A DNA stretch of 64,000 nt from Paenibacillus pectinilyticus (lineage in GTDB: Bacteria; Bacillota; Bacilli; Paenibacillales; NBRC-103111), in contig NZ_LYPC01000027.1 of the NCBI RefSeq assembly GCF_001700435.1, positions 310,380 through 374,379 of the forward strand, read 5' to 3'. Below are positions 34,290 through 43,696 of this stretch, in pieces. A program made the position numbers and the translations under genes. How positions within the stretch are numbered: position 1 is the stretch's first letter; the number at the start of each line of letters is the position of its first letter. The notes beneath the pieces are model-generated. The model was not told where the DNA came from. It saw nothing but the letters and a program-made list of their open reading frames with translations, and searched no databases.

Positions 34290-36629
34290 ATGAAAAAACA
34301 ATTCACTACGCTGTGCGCGACAAGTATACTCTGTCTGTCCTTGACGGGATGTTGGGGCGGGGATTCTTCACAACCCTCACCATCGATAGATGTGCACTCT
34401 ACACCAAGTGAAACGGCTTCTGTGAAAACCGCGATAGAGCCATTCACATTCGAAGTCGATCCCGAAACATTTGCGATAGATATCATCAAAGATGGGGTAC
34501 ACATCCCAGCATCCGTGCCGCTTCCCAAAGCTCCCGTTACGAATGTGGTCAGGATAAAGGATAGCGTCAAATGGACCTATCCGAATCAAGTTAATGTGAG
34601 TGTCGTTAAACAAAACGAGTACCTCGACATCCGAATTGAGTCAATCGGAGCCGCACAGTTCCAGTGGCCATCAGTCAAATCGGATAGTTATATACTGCCC
34701 TTCGGAGAAGGGAAACAAATCCCGGCAGCCGACGTTAGCTGGCGCGAATTTTTGAAGGATCAGACTCTGAGCTGGAGTGAGTCGTTCTCGATGGATTTTT
34801 TTGCTCAGAGTAAGAGTCAATTATCGCTTGTCTATGTCGTAACGAATAAATTCAATAATGACATTCATTTTGATGCGTCGCCGGATGTCACCTTTCAATT
34901 TACACATGACTTCCCCAGCCTGAATAAGGATAAAAGCTATGGATTCCGCCTCTATGTAACGAAGAATGATCCGCAGCAAATTGTCCAACCTTACAAAAAT
35001 TATGTATCAGAGCACGGTAAGATCGTCACGCTTCAGGAGAAGGCCAAGCTCAATCCGAATATCACGAAGCTGTATGGAGCACCTCAAATTTACTTGTGGA
35101 GTGAAACGATTCTGACGGATCCTGATGTGAAATGGACACAGTTGCGCGAGCTACTCCCGAAGTTGGGACCTTGGCTTAGTAAGCTTCTTTCCCATACAAC
35201 AGATGGCAGTGCTGAGTTTGATCAAGTCGTAAAGCAGCTATCCAAACAGGATTACTTGGATAATTACCAGAAGAAAGTGGTTCTGACCGCCTTGAATCAA
35301 GTTTTGAAAATGCGTGAATTGTACAATCCAACCCAGTTCCCTACCCCTGACGAGGAAGCGCGCAAGCTCATTGGGCTGGGTGTAGACAAACTAAGTGAGG
35401 AAAAGCTGTATGACTTGAATAAGCTGCTTCTTAAAAGTGTCTTAAAGGAGGCCGTTTCACCCGTATTGGATTGGGGGCAAGCGGATTCGACGAAAGTCAT
35501 TCAGGAAATGCAAGAAGCGGGGATCCCAAACGCATGGTTGGGCCTTCCGAACTGGTCTAGCGGATTGATGAACCCGCGGATGGTCAGTGAGGCGAATAAG
35601 ATCGGCTATCTCATCGCACCCTACGATTCTTATCATTCTATCCAAGAAAAAGGGGATCCATCATGGAATACGGCTTTCTTCCCGGACACGTCTCTTTATG
35701 AAAATGCAACGATCACGGGGCAAAATGGGAAGAAGGTCGCTGGATTCTTGCAGCGTGGCCGCAAGTTGAATCCTACGCTTGCTATGCCAAGTGTCAAGGA
35801 CCGTGTTGCCGGGATTTTGCAGGATGGCATCGGTTTCAATTCTTGGTTCGTGGACTGCGATGCCACAGGGGAAATCTATGATGATTACACACCCGCTCAT
35901 CTAACTACACAACAGCAGGATTTGAATGATAGGTTAGCGCGGCTGGATTATTTCGCGAAAGAGAAGAACATGGTTGTAGGCTCAGAGGGAGGAAATGACT
36001 TTGCTGCAAGTGTGATTGCCTATGCGCAAGGGATTGAGAGTCCCGTCATTGCTTGGGGGGATCCCGATATGCGTGACAAGAAGGATAGCCCTTATTATGT
36101 AGGCGGCTACTATGCAAGGGATGGCGGCATCCCCGAGCGCTATGGCAAGCCTGTACCCATTAAACCATTGTACGAGCACGTTTATATGGATCCAGCCTAT
36201 TCACTACCGCTCTATAAACTGATTTACAACGATGCGATCATCACGACGAATCATTGGGAGTGGGGCAATAATAAGATTAAGGGGGAAGAGGCAGACCGTA
36301 TGCTGTATGATCTGCTGTATAATGTACCGCCGCTCTATCACTTAGACCGAGTTACCTGGGAAAAAGATAAAGCGAGTATGCTTGATTTTCTGAATGTATG
36401 GTCCCCTTTCCATCGCGAAGCTGTTCTTCATCCGATGAGCGAGTTTACCATCCTTACGGAGGATCGCCTTGTTCAAAGCGCCAGGTATGGAGACGAGTTG
36501 AAAGTCCTAGTTAATTTCTCTGACAGCCAGGTCACAGTGGCAGGTGAAGTCATTCCTGCCAAATCGGCTGTTCTGTATCAAGGCAAGCAGCGCAAAGTGT
36601 TTGAGGCTGCGGCTAATGTGAAACTATAA
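34290..36629 (+). CDS. Lipoprotein, distant glycoside hydrolase-like (GH101/DUF5696-like)
   Basis: The 779-residue protein has a signal peptide with lipobox LTGC (Cys21), a Ser/Pro-rich linker, an N-terminal beta-rich domain (about 55-240), then a region with barrel-like features from about 250 to 680. The block FVDCDATGEIYDDY followed by DLNDRLARLDYFAKEKNMVVGSEGG resembles the catalytic part of GH101-type enzymes, with Asp and Glu residues that could be catalytic. A small beta-domain ends the protein. This suggests a surface-anchored glycosidase, but I cannot name the family with certainty. It is divergent from an OmpR-type two-component pair and ends in a shared terminator. Confidence 0.55.
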   Translation: MKKQFTTLCATSILCLSLTGCWGGDSSQPSPSIDVHSTPSETASVKTAIEPFTFEVDPETFAIDIIKDGVHIPASVPLPKAPVTNVVRIKDSVKWTYPNQVNVSVVKQNEYLDIRIESIGAAQFQWPSVKSDSYILPFGEGKQIPAADVSWREFLKDQTLSWSESFSMDFFAQSKSQLSLVYVVTNKFNNDIHFDASPDVTFQFTHDFPSLNKDKSYGFRLYVTKNDPQQIVQPYKNYVSEHGKIVTLQEKAKLNPNITKLYGAPQIYLWSETILTDPDVKWTQLRELLPKLGPWLSKLLSHTTDGSAEFDQVVKQLSKQDYLDNYQKKVVLTALNQVLKMRELYNPTQFPTPDEEARKLIGLGVDKLSEEKLYDLNKLLLKSVLKEAVSPVLDWGQADSTKVIQEMQEAGIPNAWLGLPNWSSGLMNPRMVSEANKIGYLIAPYDSYHSIQEKGDPSWNTAFFPDTSLYENATITGQNGKKVAGFLQRGRKLNPTLAMPSVKDRVAGILQDGIGFNSWFVDCDATGEIYDDYTPAHLTTQQQDLNDRLARLDYFAKEKNMVVGSEGGNDFAASVIAYAQGIESPVIAWGDPDMRDKKDSPYYVGGYYARDGGIPERYGKPVPIKPLYEHVYMDPAYSLPLYKLIYNDAIITTNHWEWGNNKIKGEEADRMLYDLLYNVPPLYHLDRVTWEKDKASMLDFLNVWSPFHREAVLHPMSEFTILTEDRLVQSARYGDELKVLVNFSDSQVTVAGEVIPAKSAVLYQGKQRKVFEAAANVKL

Positions 36630-36638
36630 GCCATAGAT

Positions 36639-36683
36639 AAAGGCAAGCCCAAGTAGTGTAACTACTACTAGAGCTTGCCTTTT
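36639..36683. terminator. Bidirectional terminator
   Basis: AAAGGCAAGC (36639-36648) pairs with GCTTGCCTTT (36673-36682), with an inner AGTAGT/ACTACT stem. It separates the convergent lipoprotein gene and the second ABC transporter operon. Confidence 0.85.
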
Positions 36684-36695
36684 CACGTTGAAAGG

Positions 36696-37577
36696 CTAGC
36701 CTTTCAATCCCGAACTGGCGATTCCTTCCACGAACCACTTTTGACAAACAATCACGACGATAAGCAGAGGAACAAGCGCAGATACGGAAGCTGCCATCAT
36801 GAGGACATAATTCGTCCCAAACTCTTCCACATAACTGTTCAGACCTATTGGAATCGTGAACAGATCTTTGTCTCGAAGCAAGATCAGCGGATTCTCGTAA
36901 TCATTCCAATGCCAGGTGAAAGAAAGAATGAGTAGGGTAACGATGGCTGGTTTCGTTAACGGTAAGCATATTTGCCAGAAGGTTCGCCAGTACCCTGCGC
37001 CGTCGACACGCCCAGCTTCCAGCAGTTCATTGGGCAGGCTGCTGAAAAATTGACGCATGAGGAAGGTGCCGAATACGGTAAACAAGCCTGGTAAAATAAG
37101 AGCATAATGCGTATTGATCAATTTCATTTGATCGAACAAGATGAAGCGCGGCACAAGGAGGACCTGGCCCGGAATCATCATCGTTGACAAGTACAGGAGG
37201 AACAGAAAGTTACGTCCTTTGAAACGGATTTTAGCGAACGCATAGCCCGCCATAGCGCTGGTGAACAGATTGCCGGCCACGGTGATCCCCGTAATTTTGA
37301 CTGAATTCCAATAAAATAAATAGAATGGATCTGTGCCTGCCCACACTTTCTTATAATTCTCGAAATGCCATGTGTTCGGAATCCAATCAATTGGATAATT
37401 GAACACCTCTCCATTGATTTTGAAGGAGGTGGAAATCATCCAAAGAAAGGGAAGGATCATGAGGATCGAGATTCCAGTTACAATGATCGTGAGTATGATT
37501 TTCAGCCATAGACCGGTTCTTTTAGCTCTTTCGAGTGATGTTGGGTTAGTCTTTTCAATCGGTATAATCGTTTCCAT
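36696..37577 (-). CDS. Carbohydrate ABC transporter permease (MalG/UgpE type)
   Basis: The 293-residue CUT1 permease has six hydrophobic segments and the EAA loop as EAGRVDGAGYWRTFWQICLP. AAAGGAG lies 12 bases before the ATG at 37577; the open frame runs 34 codons further into the preceding gene without a ribosome site. It is the last gene of the second sugar importer. No ATPase is encoded nearby. Confidence 0.92.
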   Translation of the reverse strand: METIIPIEKTNPTSLERAKRTGLWLKIILTIIVTGISILMILPFLWMISTSFKINGEVFNYPIDWIPNTWHFENYKKVWAGTDPFYLFYWNSVKITGITVAGNLFTSAMAGYAFAKIRFKGRNFLFLLYLSTMMIPGQVLLVPRFILFDQMKLINTHYALILPGLFTVFGTFLMRQFFSSLPNELLEAGRVDGAGYWRTFWQICLPLTKPAIVTLLILSFTWHWNDYENPLILLRDKDLFTIPIGLNSYVEEFGTNYVLMMAASVSALVPLLIVVIVCQKWFVEGIASSGLKG

Positions 37578-37600
37578 AGGGTTGATTAGCTCCTTTACAA

Positions 37601-38503
37601 TTAGAAGTGCTGCTGCCACCGCTTTTGACTTTGCCATTGGATGAGGGTGACGACAAAGATGATCGCGAAGAGCACCCAAGAGACGGTAGCGGCATAGCCC
37701 ATTTTGTAAAATTTAAAAGCGAGTAAGTAGATGTGATAGGATAGCACCATGGTTGAATCAATCGGTCCGCCTTGCGTCATAATGTTGACAGGGCCGAACA
37801 CTTGGAAAGATCCGATAATAAGCGTTATGGCAACGAGAAAGGTTGTTGGCGTGAGCATCGGTACCGTAATTTGAAAAAATTGACGCATTTTCGAAGCGCC
37901 GTCGATCTCTGAGGCTTCGTACAAATCTTTCGAAATTCCCTGCAGGCCTGCTAAGTAAATGACCATGGAATAACCTATGGTCACCCATACTTGCATAATG
38001 ATGATGGCAAATAGCGCAGAATGGGGACTAGACAGCCACCCAGGTGGATGTGCAATGCCGATCGTCTTGAGAAACTGATTAATGGGTCCGTCTGAAGCGC
38101 GATACATAATGCTCCAAATGACAGACACTGCCACAAGCGAACTAACGTAAGGTAGGAAGATCAAGGTTCGTAAGGTTTGCTTGAAGAACACATATTTATT
38201 GAGAACGACAGCGAATAGCAGTCCTAATATCATCGAAGCGGGAACGCTGACAAGCGTGAATAGGAGATTATTTTGCAGCGCTTTCACAAATTTGGGGTCA
38301 CTGCCAAGTGCTTTGAAGTTATCCAATCCGACCCACTGAATCCCAGCAAACCCTTTGAGGTACTCCCAGTCATTAAAGACGAGATAGAGGCTGAACAGAA
38401 TCGGCAGCAATATGAAGATGAGGTACCCAGAGAAATTAGGCAAAATAAACAGATAGCCCGCAAGGTTCTCCCTGAATTTCGCGTTACGCCAGAATTTTTT
38501 CAT
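37601..38503 (-). CDS. Carbohydrate ABC transporter permease (MalF/UgpA type)
   Basis: The 300-residue CUT1 permease has six hydrophobic segments and an EAA loop reading EASEIDGASKMRQFFQITVP. AAAGGGTG is 8 bases before the ATG at 38503, which gives the basic start MKKFWRNAKFRENLAGY usual for this type. It lies between the binding-protein gene (with a terminator in between) and the second permease, 23 bases away. Confidence 0.92.
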   Translation of the reverse strand: MKKFWRNAKFRENLAGYLFILPNFSGYLIFILLPILFSLYLVFNDWEYLKGFAGIQWVGLDNFKALGSDPKFVKALQNNLLFTLVSVPASMILGLLFAVVLNKYVFFKQTLRTLIFLPYVSSLVAVSVIWSIMYRASDGPINQFLKTIGIAHPPGWLSSPHSALFAIIIMQVWVTIGYSMVIYLAGLQGISKDLYEASEIDGASKMRQFFQITVPMLTPTTFLVAITLIIGSFQVFGPVNIMTQGGPIDSTMVLSYHIYLLAFKFYKMGYAATVSWVLFAIIFVVTLIQWQSQKRWQQHF

Positions 38504-38602
38504 TCGTATGACACCCTTTCGCATTCATGTGTTAGGCTTACTTTACCAAGCACGGCAGGGAAAGCACATAGCGTGAACGTGATCTTTTCTGTATTTTGAT
38601 TG

Positions 38603-38634
38603 AAAAAAACCTCCAGCAGATTGGCTGGAGGTTT
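38603..38634 (-). terminator. Intra-operon terminator after the binding-protein gene
   Basis: Read on the minus strand, AAACCTCCAGC (38634-38624) pairs perfectly with GCTGGAGGTTT (38617-38607), followed by more T. It lies between the binding-protein gene and the permeases and would let the binding protein be made in excess. Confidence 0.85.
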
Positions 38635-38658
38635 AGTTTGTTCAAGAATGGATATGCT

Positions 38659-40032
38659 TCACTTTTTGGCGCCTTTAATGGACGTATCTGCGCGGGTTTT
38701 CATCGTATCCAGCGTTTTATCGATCGGTTGTGCACCGAGTAAATATTTCTCCATCTCGTCTTTTAGAATGGCTTTTAATTCCGTCGGAACCGGTACATTG
38801 TAGGCAGTCGGGAATGTGTAGCTGCCCGCCAATAGCGCCTTCAGGGAGTCTTCGTCGATCAAATCTTTCGCATCGCCAATCAGAATGGAAGCGATCTTGG
38901 CTGCATCGGCTTTCTTATTTGTTGGAATGCGTCCACCTGGAACCATCGCCATGTTCCCTTCTTGCAAATACCAAGACATGAATTTCATGGATGCTTCTTT
39001 GTTCTTACTGTTCTTGTTAATTGACATATAGTCGCCCATACCACCGCCGGGGTTAATGTTGCCGCCTGCAGTGAATTGCGGATATGGCGCAAAGGCTACT
39101 TTGAAATCATGCGGGAAGCTCTTCGTATCCTTGATATACCGAATGATGTAAATTTGGGAAGCGGTCATTGCTGCTTTCCCATTGAGCAGCTCATTTTGCA
39201 CCGTAATTTTTCCGGCTACGGCTTCGGAGTATTTCATCATGACGCCTTTGCTCTCAAGACTTTGTTGTAATTCCAAGCCCTTCTTCATAGCAGGACTATT
39301 GAAATTCGAGGTGCCGTCGGCTGCGATATACGAGTCTAGAGGTTTAGACGTTTGCAGCACGAGGTCACCAAACCAAGATAGAGCGGGATCCAGCATCGTT
39401 CCTTTGCGATCCCCTTTGTTTAGCTTGATCGCCATGGCAGAGAAATCGTCCCATGTCCAAGCGGTTGGGAGCTTCTCACCGGCTTCATCGAGTGCTTTTT
39501 TGTTGAAGAGAACGGCACCTAGGTTCTTGTTGGCAGGCAAATAATAATATTTGCCGTCGGCGAATTTCTTAATATTTTCGGTGCCGATGATGCCATTCAC
39601 GTCAAACCCGACCTTGGCGATAAGATCGTCAAGTGGTTCTGCCATGCCAGCAGCTTGGCGTTTTGTGATTTTGTCATCCCCGTAGTTCATATATATATCG
39701 GGCGCATCAGTATTCGAGAGCAGGGCGGTTTCCAGCTTCAGGTTGCCTGGATCATCATTCACATAACGCGTATACTCCACTTTAATGTTCGGATTCGCTT
39801 TGTTCCACGCATCTACGGCATTCTGTGGACCGCTTTCGGGTGGTACACCGCCCCAGAATTTCAGTGTAACTGGTTTTTGTGACTCAGGCGATTGTGTTGC
39901 TGCTGCTGTTGATGCCGCAGGTGCGACGGATGCAGAGGCTGATGGTGAAGCTTCTGGTGTTTTGGAGCACCCCGTTACGAGAACGCTTACAGCTACGGCA
40001 AGCGATGCGCTCATTCCTACTATTTTTTTCAT
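38659..40032 (-). CDS. Sugar-binding lipoprotein of ABC transporter (CUT1)
   Basis: The 457-residue protein has a signal peptide with lipobox VTGC (Cys22), an Ala/Ser/Pro linker (23-52) and a family 1 solute-binding fold (TLKFWGG ... ANPNIKVEYTRY ... KYYYLPANKNLGAVLFNKKAL). It captures a sugar or oligosaccharide outside the membrane for the two downstream permeases. It lies 89 bases after the YesN-type regulator gene, in a stretch that holds a long inverted repeat. Confidence 0.93.
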   Translation of the reverse strand: MKKIVGMSASLAVAVSVLVTGCSKTPEASPSASASVAPAASTAAATQSPESQKPVTLKFWGGVPPESGPQNAVDAWNKANPNIKVEYTRYVNDDPGNLKLETALLSNTDAPDIYMNYGDDKITKRQAAGMAEPLDDLIAKVGFDVNGIIGTENIKKFADGKYYYLPANKNLGAVLFNKKALDEAGEKLPTAWTWDDFSAMAIKLNKGDRKGTMLDPALSWFGDLVLQTSKPLDSYIAADGTSNFNSPAMKKGLELQQSLESKGVMMKYSEAVAGKITVQNELLNGKAAMTASQIYIIRYIKDTKSFPHDFKVAFAPYPQFTAGGNINPGGGMGDYMSINKNSKNKEASMKFMSWYLQEGNMAMVPGGRIPTNKKADAAKIASILIGDAKDLIDEDSLKALLAGSYTFPTAYNVPVPTELKAILKDEMEKYLLGAQPIDKTLDTMKTRADTSIKGAKK

Positions 40033-40054
40033 TTGTTCATCCCCTTATCTGTTG

Positions 40055-40117
40055 ATGCTTAAATCGTAAAGGAAATTCCCACAAAATGACACGGAGGATT
40101 CTTTACGAAGTAAGCAT
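40055..40117. repeat. 17-base inverted repeat between regulator and binding-protein genes
   Basis: ATGCTTAAATCGTAAAG (40055-40071) is the reverse complement of 40101-40117 with two mismatches; the arms are 29 bases apart. It begins directly after the regulator stop codon. It could be an mRNA stem-loop that protects or separates transcripts, or a dyad operator. No T-run follows on the minus strand, so a simple terminator is less likely. Confidence 0.6.
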
Positions 40118-40121
40118 AATT

Positions 40122-41723
40122 CTACGATGTTCGCTGCCCGAAGATGAGTTTGCGAAACTCGGTGGGGTACATGCCTTCCAGTTGTTTAAAGCTGCGACTG
40201 AAATGGTTCGGATCGGCGTAACCGATAAGCTCAGAAATTTCGAATATTTTGTAATCCGGATTCTTAAGCAGTTCTCGTGCGGATTTCATACGAACATTCG
40301 TGATATAATCTGTGATCGTTTTCCCTGTTTCTTTTTTGAAAAGAATGCTTAAGTAATTCTCGGTATAGCCAACTGCGCTGGCCAGATCAGCGACTTTGAG
40401 AGGTAAGTTGTATGTCTCCATAATTTGACGGATGACCATTTGAATTTCGGGACGCAGTTTTTCTTTCCCATGCTGGCGTTTGTAAGCCAAGAACACGGGC
40501 AGCCAGCCGATGAACCAATGAGATAACTCCTGTAGCGTCTCTGCATTGCGGATAACGTGATACGGGTATTGCTGCTCATGCAGTGTAACAGAATAGATAT
40601 CGCCGCCCTCAGCCTTCAAGCATCGTGCAAAAATATGAAGCAGACTTAACCATTGCTCGCGCAAAATGACTGGAGGGATGTCCTTGCGACTGTAGATATC
40701 TTCGGTCCATGAGAGAATTCGTTCTTGTAAACCGGCCTCATCGGCTTCCTCAATGCGCTTGATCCATTCCTCTTCATCCCACGGTTCTGAAAGCTTAGGT
40801 GAGGCTGCAGGAATGTGGTCATGATGAACAACGCACGATCCCCCGTAGTAAAAGCGATAGCTCAAAGCATGGTCTGCCTGCTCATAGGCTTCATGCAGAG
40901 CCCAGGTGTCATCGTGAGGAGAAGAGACGCCGATGGCAATTGATATTTTGAGAAAAGCCTGCACAGCACTCTGCATTTCCTGCAGCATATTCGTGCTCAA
41001 TTGGCCTGATAGTACGCAAAATGATCCAGCCGCTATCTCAACTAACTCGCCATTGCCGTGTTTTTTTAGAATTTCATTCAGGACATTCTTCACGGTATAG
41101 GTCAAGAGACGGTCGCTTTGAAAGCGATTATTTTGCGTTAAATCCTCATAAGCTTCAATTTGGATAGCTGCCGCAGATAAAGGAGTAGGGAAAGGCTCAA
41201 GCTGAAATTCTTGCCAAACCTGTTCGATTTCACCCCGGGAAACGTGGCTCAGCACGAGCTCGCGAAGCCGTTTCTCTTTGACCTCTGTACTATATTGATT
41301 GACCTTCTGCTCCAGTTGTGTACGGGCATCCTGGCCTTGTCTTTCGATGACTAATTGATCTCGAATGGCACTAAGCTTCTCCTTGAGCTCGGAGGGATTG
41401 ATTTCAAGCTTGGTGACGTATTCTATAGCGCCGAGGCGAAGGGCTTGTTGCACATAGTTAAAGTCATGATGATTGGATAAAATGAGACATTTGATAGCCG
41501 GCCAGCGCTCACGGATGATCTTCAATAGTTCGAGACCATCCATTTCAGGCATCCGAATATCGGTGAGAACGACATCGCATGGCTGCGTCTCTAGGATGTG
41601 CAAGGCTTCTAAGCCATTAGCGGCCTCGCCGATTACTTGAAATTCTTCATTTTCTCTAGGAATAATTGTTTTTAAGCCGATGCGTACCAGAATCTCATCA
41701 TCGACGATCAATATTCTCAACAT
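40122..41723 (-). CDS. Response regulator with AraC output domain, YesN type
   Basis: The 533-residue protein has a receiver with VDDE, phospho-acceptor Asp55 in LTDIRMPEMDG and Lys105 in YVTKLE, a central region of unknown role, and a C-terminal AraC domain (VADLASAVGYTENYLSILFKKETG ... IFEISELIGYADPNHFSRSFKQ). Its start overlaps the end of the kinase gene by 26 bases. It most likely activates the adjacent binding-protein and permease genes. Confidence 0.93.
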   Translation of the reverse strand: MLRILIVDDEILVRIGLKTIIPRENEEFQVIGEAANGLEALHILETQPCDVVLTDIRMPEMDGLELLKIIRERWPAIKCLILSNHHDFNYVQQALRLGAIEYVTKLEINPSELKEKLSAIRDQLVIERQGQDARTQLEQKVNQYSTEVKEKRLRELVLSHVSRGEIEQVWQEFQLEPFPTPLSAAAIQIEAYEDLTQNNRFQSDRLLTYTVKNVLNEILKKHGNGELVEIAAGSFCVLSGQLSTNMLQEMQSAVQAFLKISIAIGVSSPHDDTWALHEAYEQADHALSYRFYYGGSCVVHHDHIPAASPKLSEPWDEEEWIKRIEEADEAGLQERILSWTEDIYSRKDIPPVILREQWLSLLHIFARCLKAEGGDIYSVTLHEQQYPYHVIRNAETLQELSHWFIGWLPVFLAYKRQHGKEKLRPEIQMVIRQIMETYNLPLKVADLASAVGYTENYLSILFKKETGKTITDYITNVRMKSARELLKNPDYKIFEISELIGYADPNHFSRSFKQLEGMYPTEFRKLIFGQRTS

Positions 41724-43491
41724 CGGTAGTCCTCCTTTTCAAGGGCAGCACAAGCTCTAAGCGGACGCCTTCACCCTGCACACTCGAAATCTGCATACCA
41801 TACTGCATACCATAATGCAGCTTAATGCGTTCATTCACATTGCGAATACCGATCCCGCTAAACTTCGCATGAGGCTGATTCAGGGAAGATTCCACCTGCT
41901 GGATCATCTCCATGCTCATCCCAACCCCGTTATCCTGCATCACGATTGTTAGATGCCCGTTCTTTTCTTCCGCCTTCAGATCGATGAGGAGCGGGAAGCG
42001 ATTGCCATGAATAATACTGTTCTCTACCGCAGGCTGTAAAGTAAATTTCAATACTTCGCAGTCGAGTAAATGTTCAGGAATGCTATAGGTAAAGGTAATC
42101 TGGTCATGATACCGAATTTCCTGCAGGGATAGATAGACTTGCAAATAGTCCAGTTCTTCTTGCAAGGTCACGAATTCCTGTTCATTTCGCATCGTGAAAT
42201 TAAGTAATTTCCCCAGCTTGGTAATCATTTCACTAATATGATCAGCTCCGGAAAGCAGCGCCATCCATTTGATGGAATTAAGCGTATTGAGCAGGAAATG
42301 CGGATTGATTTGTGCTTGCAAGGCTTGGAATTGTGCTTTTTGCTTGCGCCGCTGCTCATCATATAAATCCGAAATCAAATCTTGTAGATGCAGGACCATC
42401 CGATTAAAGTTATTGCCAAGCATGGCAATTTCATCTTCTCCTTTGATCGTGACCAACGTATTAAATTCACCTTTGCCCACCTTCGTCATCGACTTCGCCA
42501 GTTGCTTGAAGGGACTGGTTACACGAAGCATGAGCAGGATAAAGGCTACGGCGAATAGCAAAAACCAAGCAACGACCCAGGTGATCGATTTATCTTTTTC
42601 CCGACTGAGCTGGGTTGCGAAATCCTTCTGATTCATGAACTGGATAAGCCGCCAGCCAAGCTGTGGGACTGTCGCATCGTTAACAAAATAGATATGATCG
42701 TTGATCGTGACTTCCTGAATGCCGTTTGCGTTCGTATGCATATTGGTTAGCGCATGGCTAGCCAGCAAAGCAGCGGCAGATTGATCGCCAATTAAAAGAT
42801 TCTGATTTTGATCGACAAGTAACGTGGTGACGCCAGCTTCCTGCTGTTTGTGAAGCTCTGCGCTCGGATAGAAGAAAACAGGGATCGGTACACTGATCAG
42901 AAAAAAACCATAGTTGCTCGTGTATTCGCCATTGATTTGTCTGGTCATGGCAATTAAATCCTGTGCATTACTTGAATTAGGTATTCGATAAGGAACCGTC
43001 CAAATAGGGGATCCATTGCGCTCTAGCGTAGGTTGATACCAGCTTTCTTGATGGAAAGTTTGAACATCTACAGCGGTGACGGCGGACCATGTCGTGTTCG
43101 TATAGCCTCTGTTGTCGTACAAACCTAGCTGCGTTGTGTTGTCGAGCAGGAGATCTTTGACGTTGGACATCTTTTTTTGCAGACTGGTGAGTTTAATAAA
43201 AGAATTGTAGTTAGTGGACCAGTCCGCGGGTTCTTTCAGAAACTTCTCGGTTTCGGGATCATTAATGATAAGACTGGAAGCGGTGATCATACGAACCGCC
43301 ATATCGTTCATCGCATTAGCTTTCTGAGAAACAGCTGCTTGGTTGGATTGGTTAAGTTGAATTTGTACGATGTTTTCCGAAGATGTATAGAATCGGTAAA
43401 GGATAATGACAACAGGGAGAATAATGAGCAAAAATAACGAAATCAGTATCTTCCCGCGTAACGTCTTCATAGGACTGCGCAGTATCTTCAT
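41698..43491 (-). CDS. Sensor histidine kinase, YesM type
   Basis: The protein (597 residues from the chosen start) has an N-terminal membrane segment (KILISLFLLIILPVVIIL), an extracytoplasmic sensor of about 260 residues, a second membrane segment (VVAWFLLFAVAFILLML), HAMP, and the kinase core INPHFLLNTLNSIKWM with an ATPase domain ending in GIGIRNVNERI. The start is ambiguous: in-frame ATG codons occur at 43542, 43503, 43491 and 43470, and none has an ideal ribosome site. I prefer 43491 because the upstream bases look regulatory (cre-like site at 43521). It forms a pair with the regulator at 40122. Confidence 0.88.
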   Translation of the reverse strand: MKILRSPMKTLRGKILISLFLLIILPVVIILYRFYTSSENIVQIQLNQSNQAAVSQKANAMNDMAVRMITASSLIINDPETEKFLKEPADWSTNYNSFIKLTSLQKKMSNVKDLLLDNTTQLGLYDNRGYTNTTWSAVTAVDVQTFHQESWYQPTLERNGSPIWTVPYRIPNSSNAQDLIAMTRQINGEYTSNYGFFLISVPIPVFFYPSAELHKQQEAGVTTLLVDQNQNLLIGDQSAAALLASHALTNMHTNANGIQEVTINDHIYFVNDATVPQLGWRLIQFMNQKDFATQLSREKDKSITWVVAWFLLFAVAFILLMLRVTSPFKQLAKSMTKVGKGEFNTLVTIKGEDEIAMLGNNFNRMVLHLQDLISDLYDEQRRKQKAQFQALQAQINPHFLLNTLNSIKWMALLSGADHISEMITKLGKLLNFTMRNEQEFVTLQEELDYLQVYLSLQEIRYHDQITFTYSIPEHLLDCEVLKFTLQPAVENSIIHGNRFPLLIDLKAEEKNGHLTIVMQDNGVGMSMEMIQQVESSLNQPHAKFSGIGIRNVNERIKLHYGMQYGMQISSVQGEGVRLELVLPLKRRTTDVENIDRR

Positions 43492-43520
43492 GGAGGTCAC
43501 CATTACCTTGTATTTTCGTA

Positions 43521-43535
43521 ATGAAAGCGTTTCTT
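43521..43535. promoter_or_regulatory. Candidate cre (CcpA) site near the second YesM gene
   Basis: The 15 bases ATGAAAGCGTTTCTT match the consensus WTGNAANCGNWNNCW at 14 positions. The site lies about 30 bases before the preferred kinase start. It would place this sugar-sensing pair under carbon catabolite control. Confidence 0.35.
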
Positions 43536-43696
43536 CTATCATACAACGAGGTGGGGTATCCCGCTAGAAGTCAGCAGGCGCAATTGAAGGATTTCAAAGA
43601 ATAAGCCGTATAAAACAAAGATGAGGCCATGGGAATGGAACAGCACCTTGCAATAAATAAGGAAATGCCAGCGTAATCCCACTTAAGTGCAATTTT

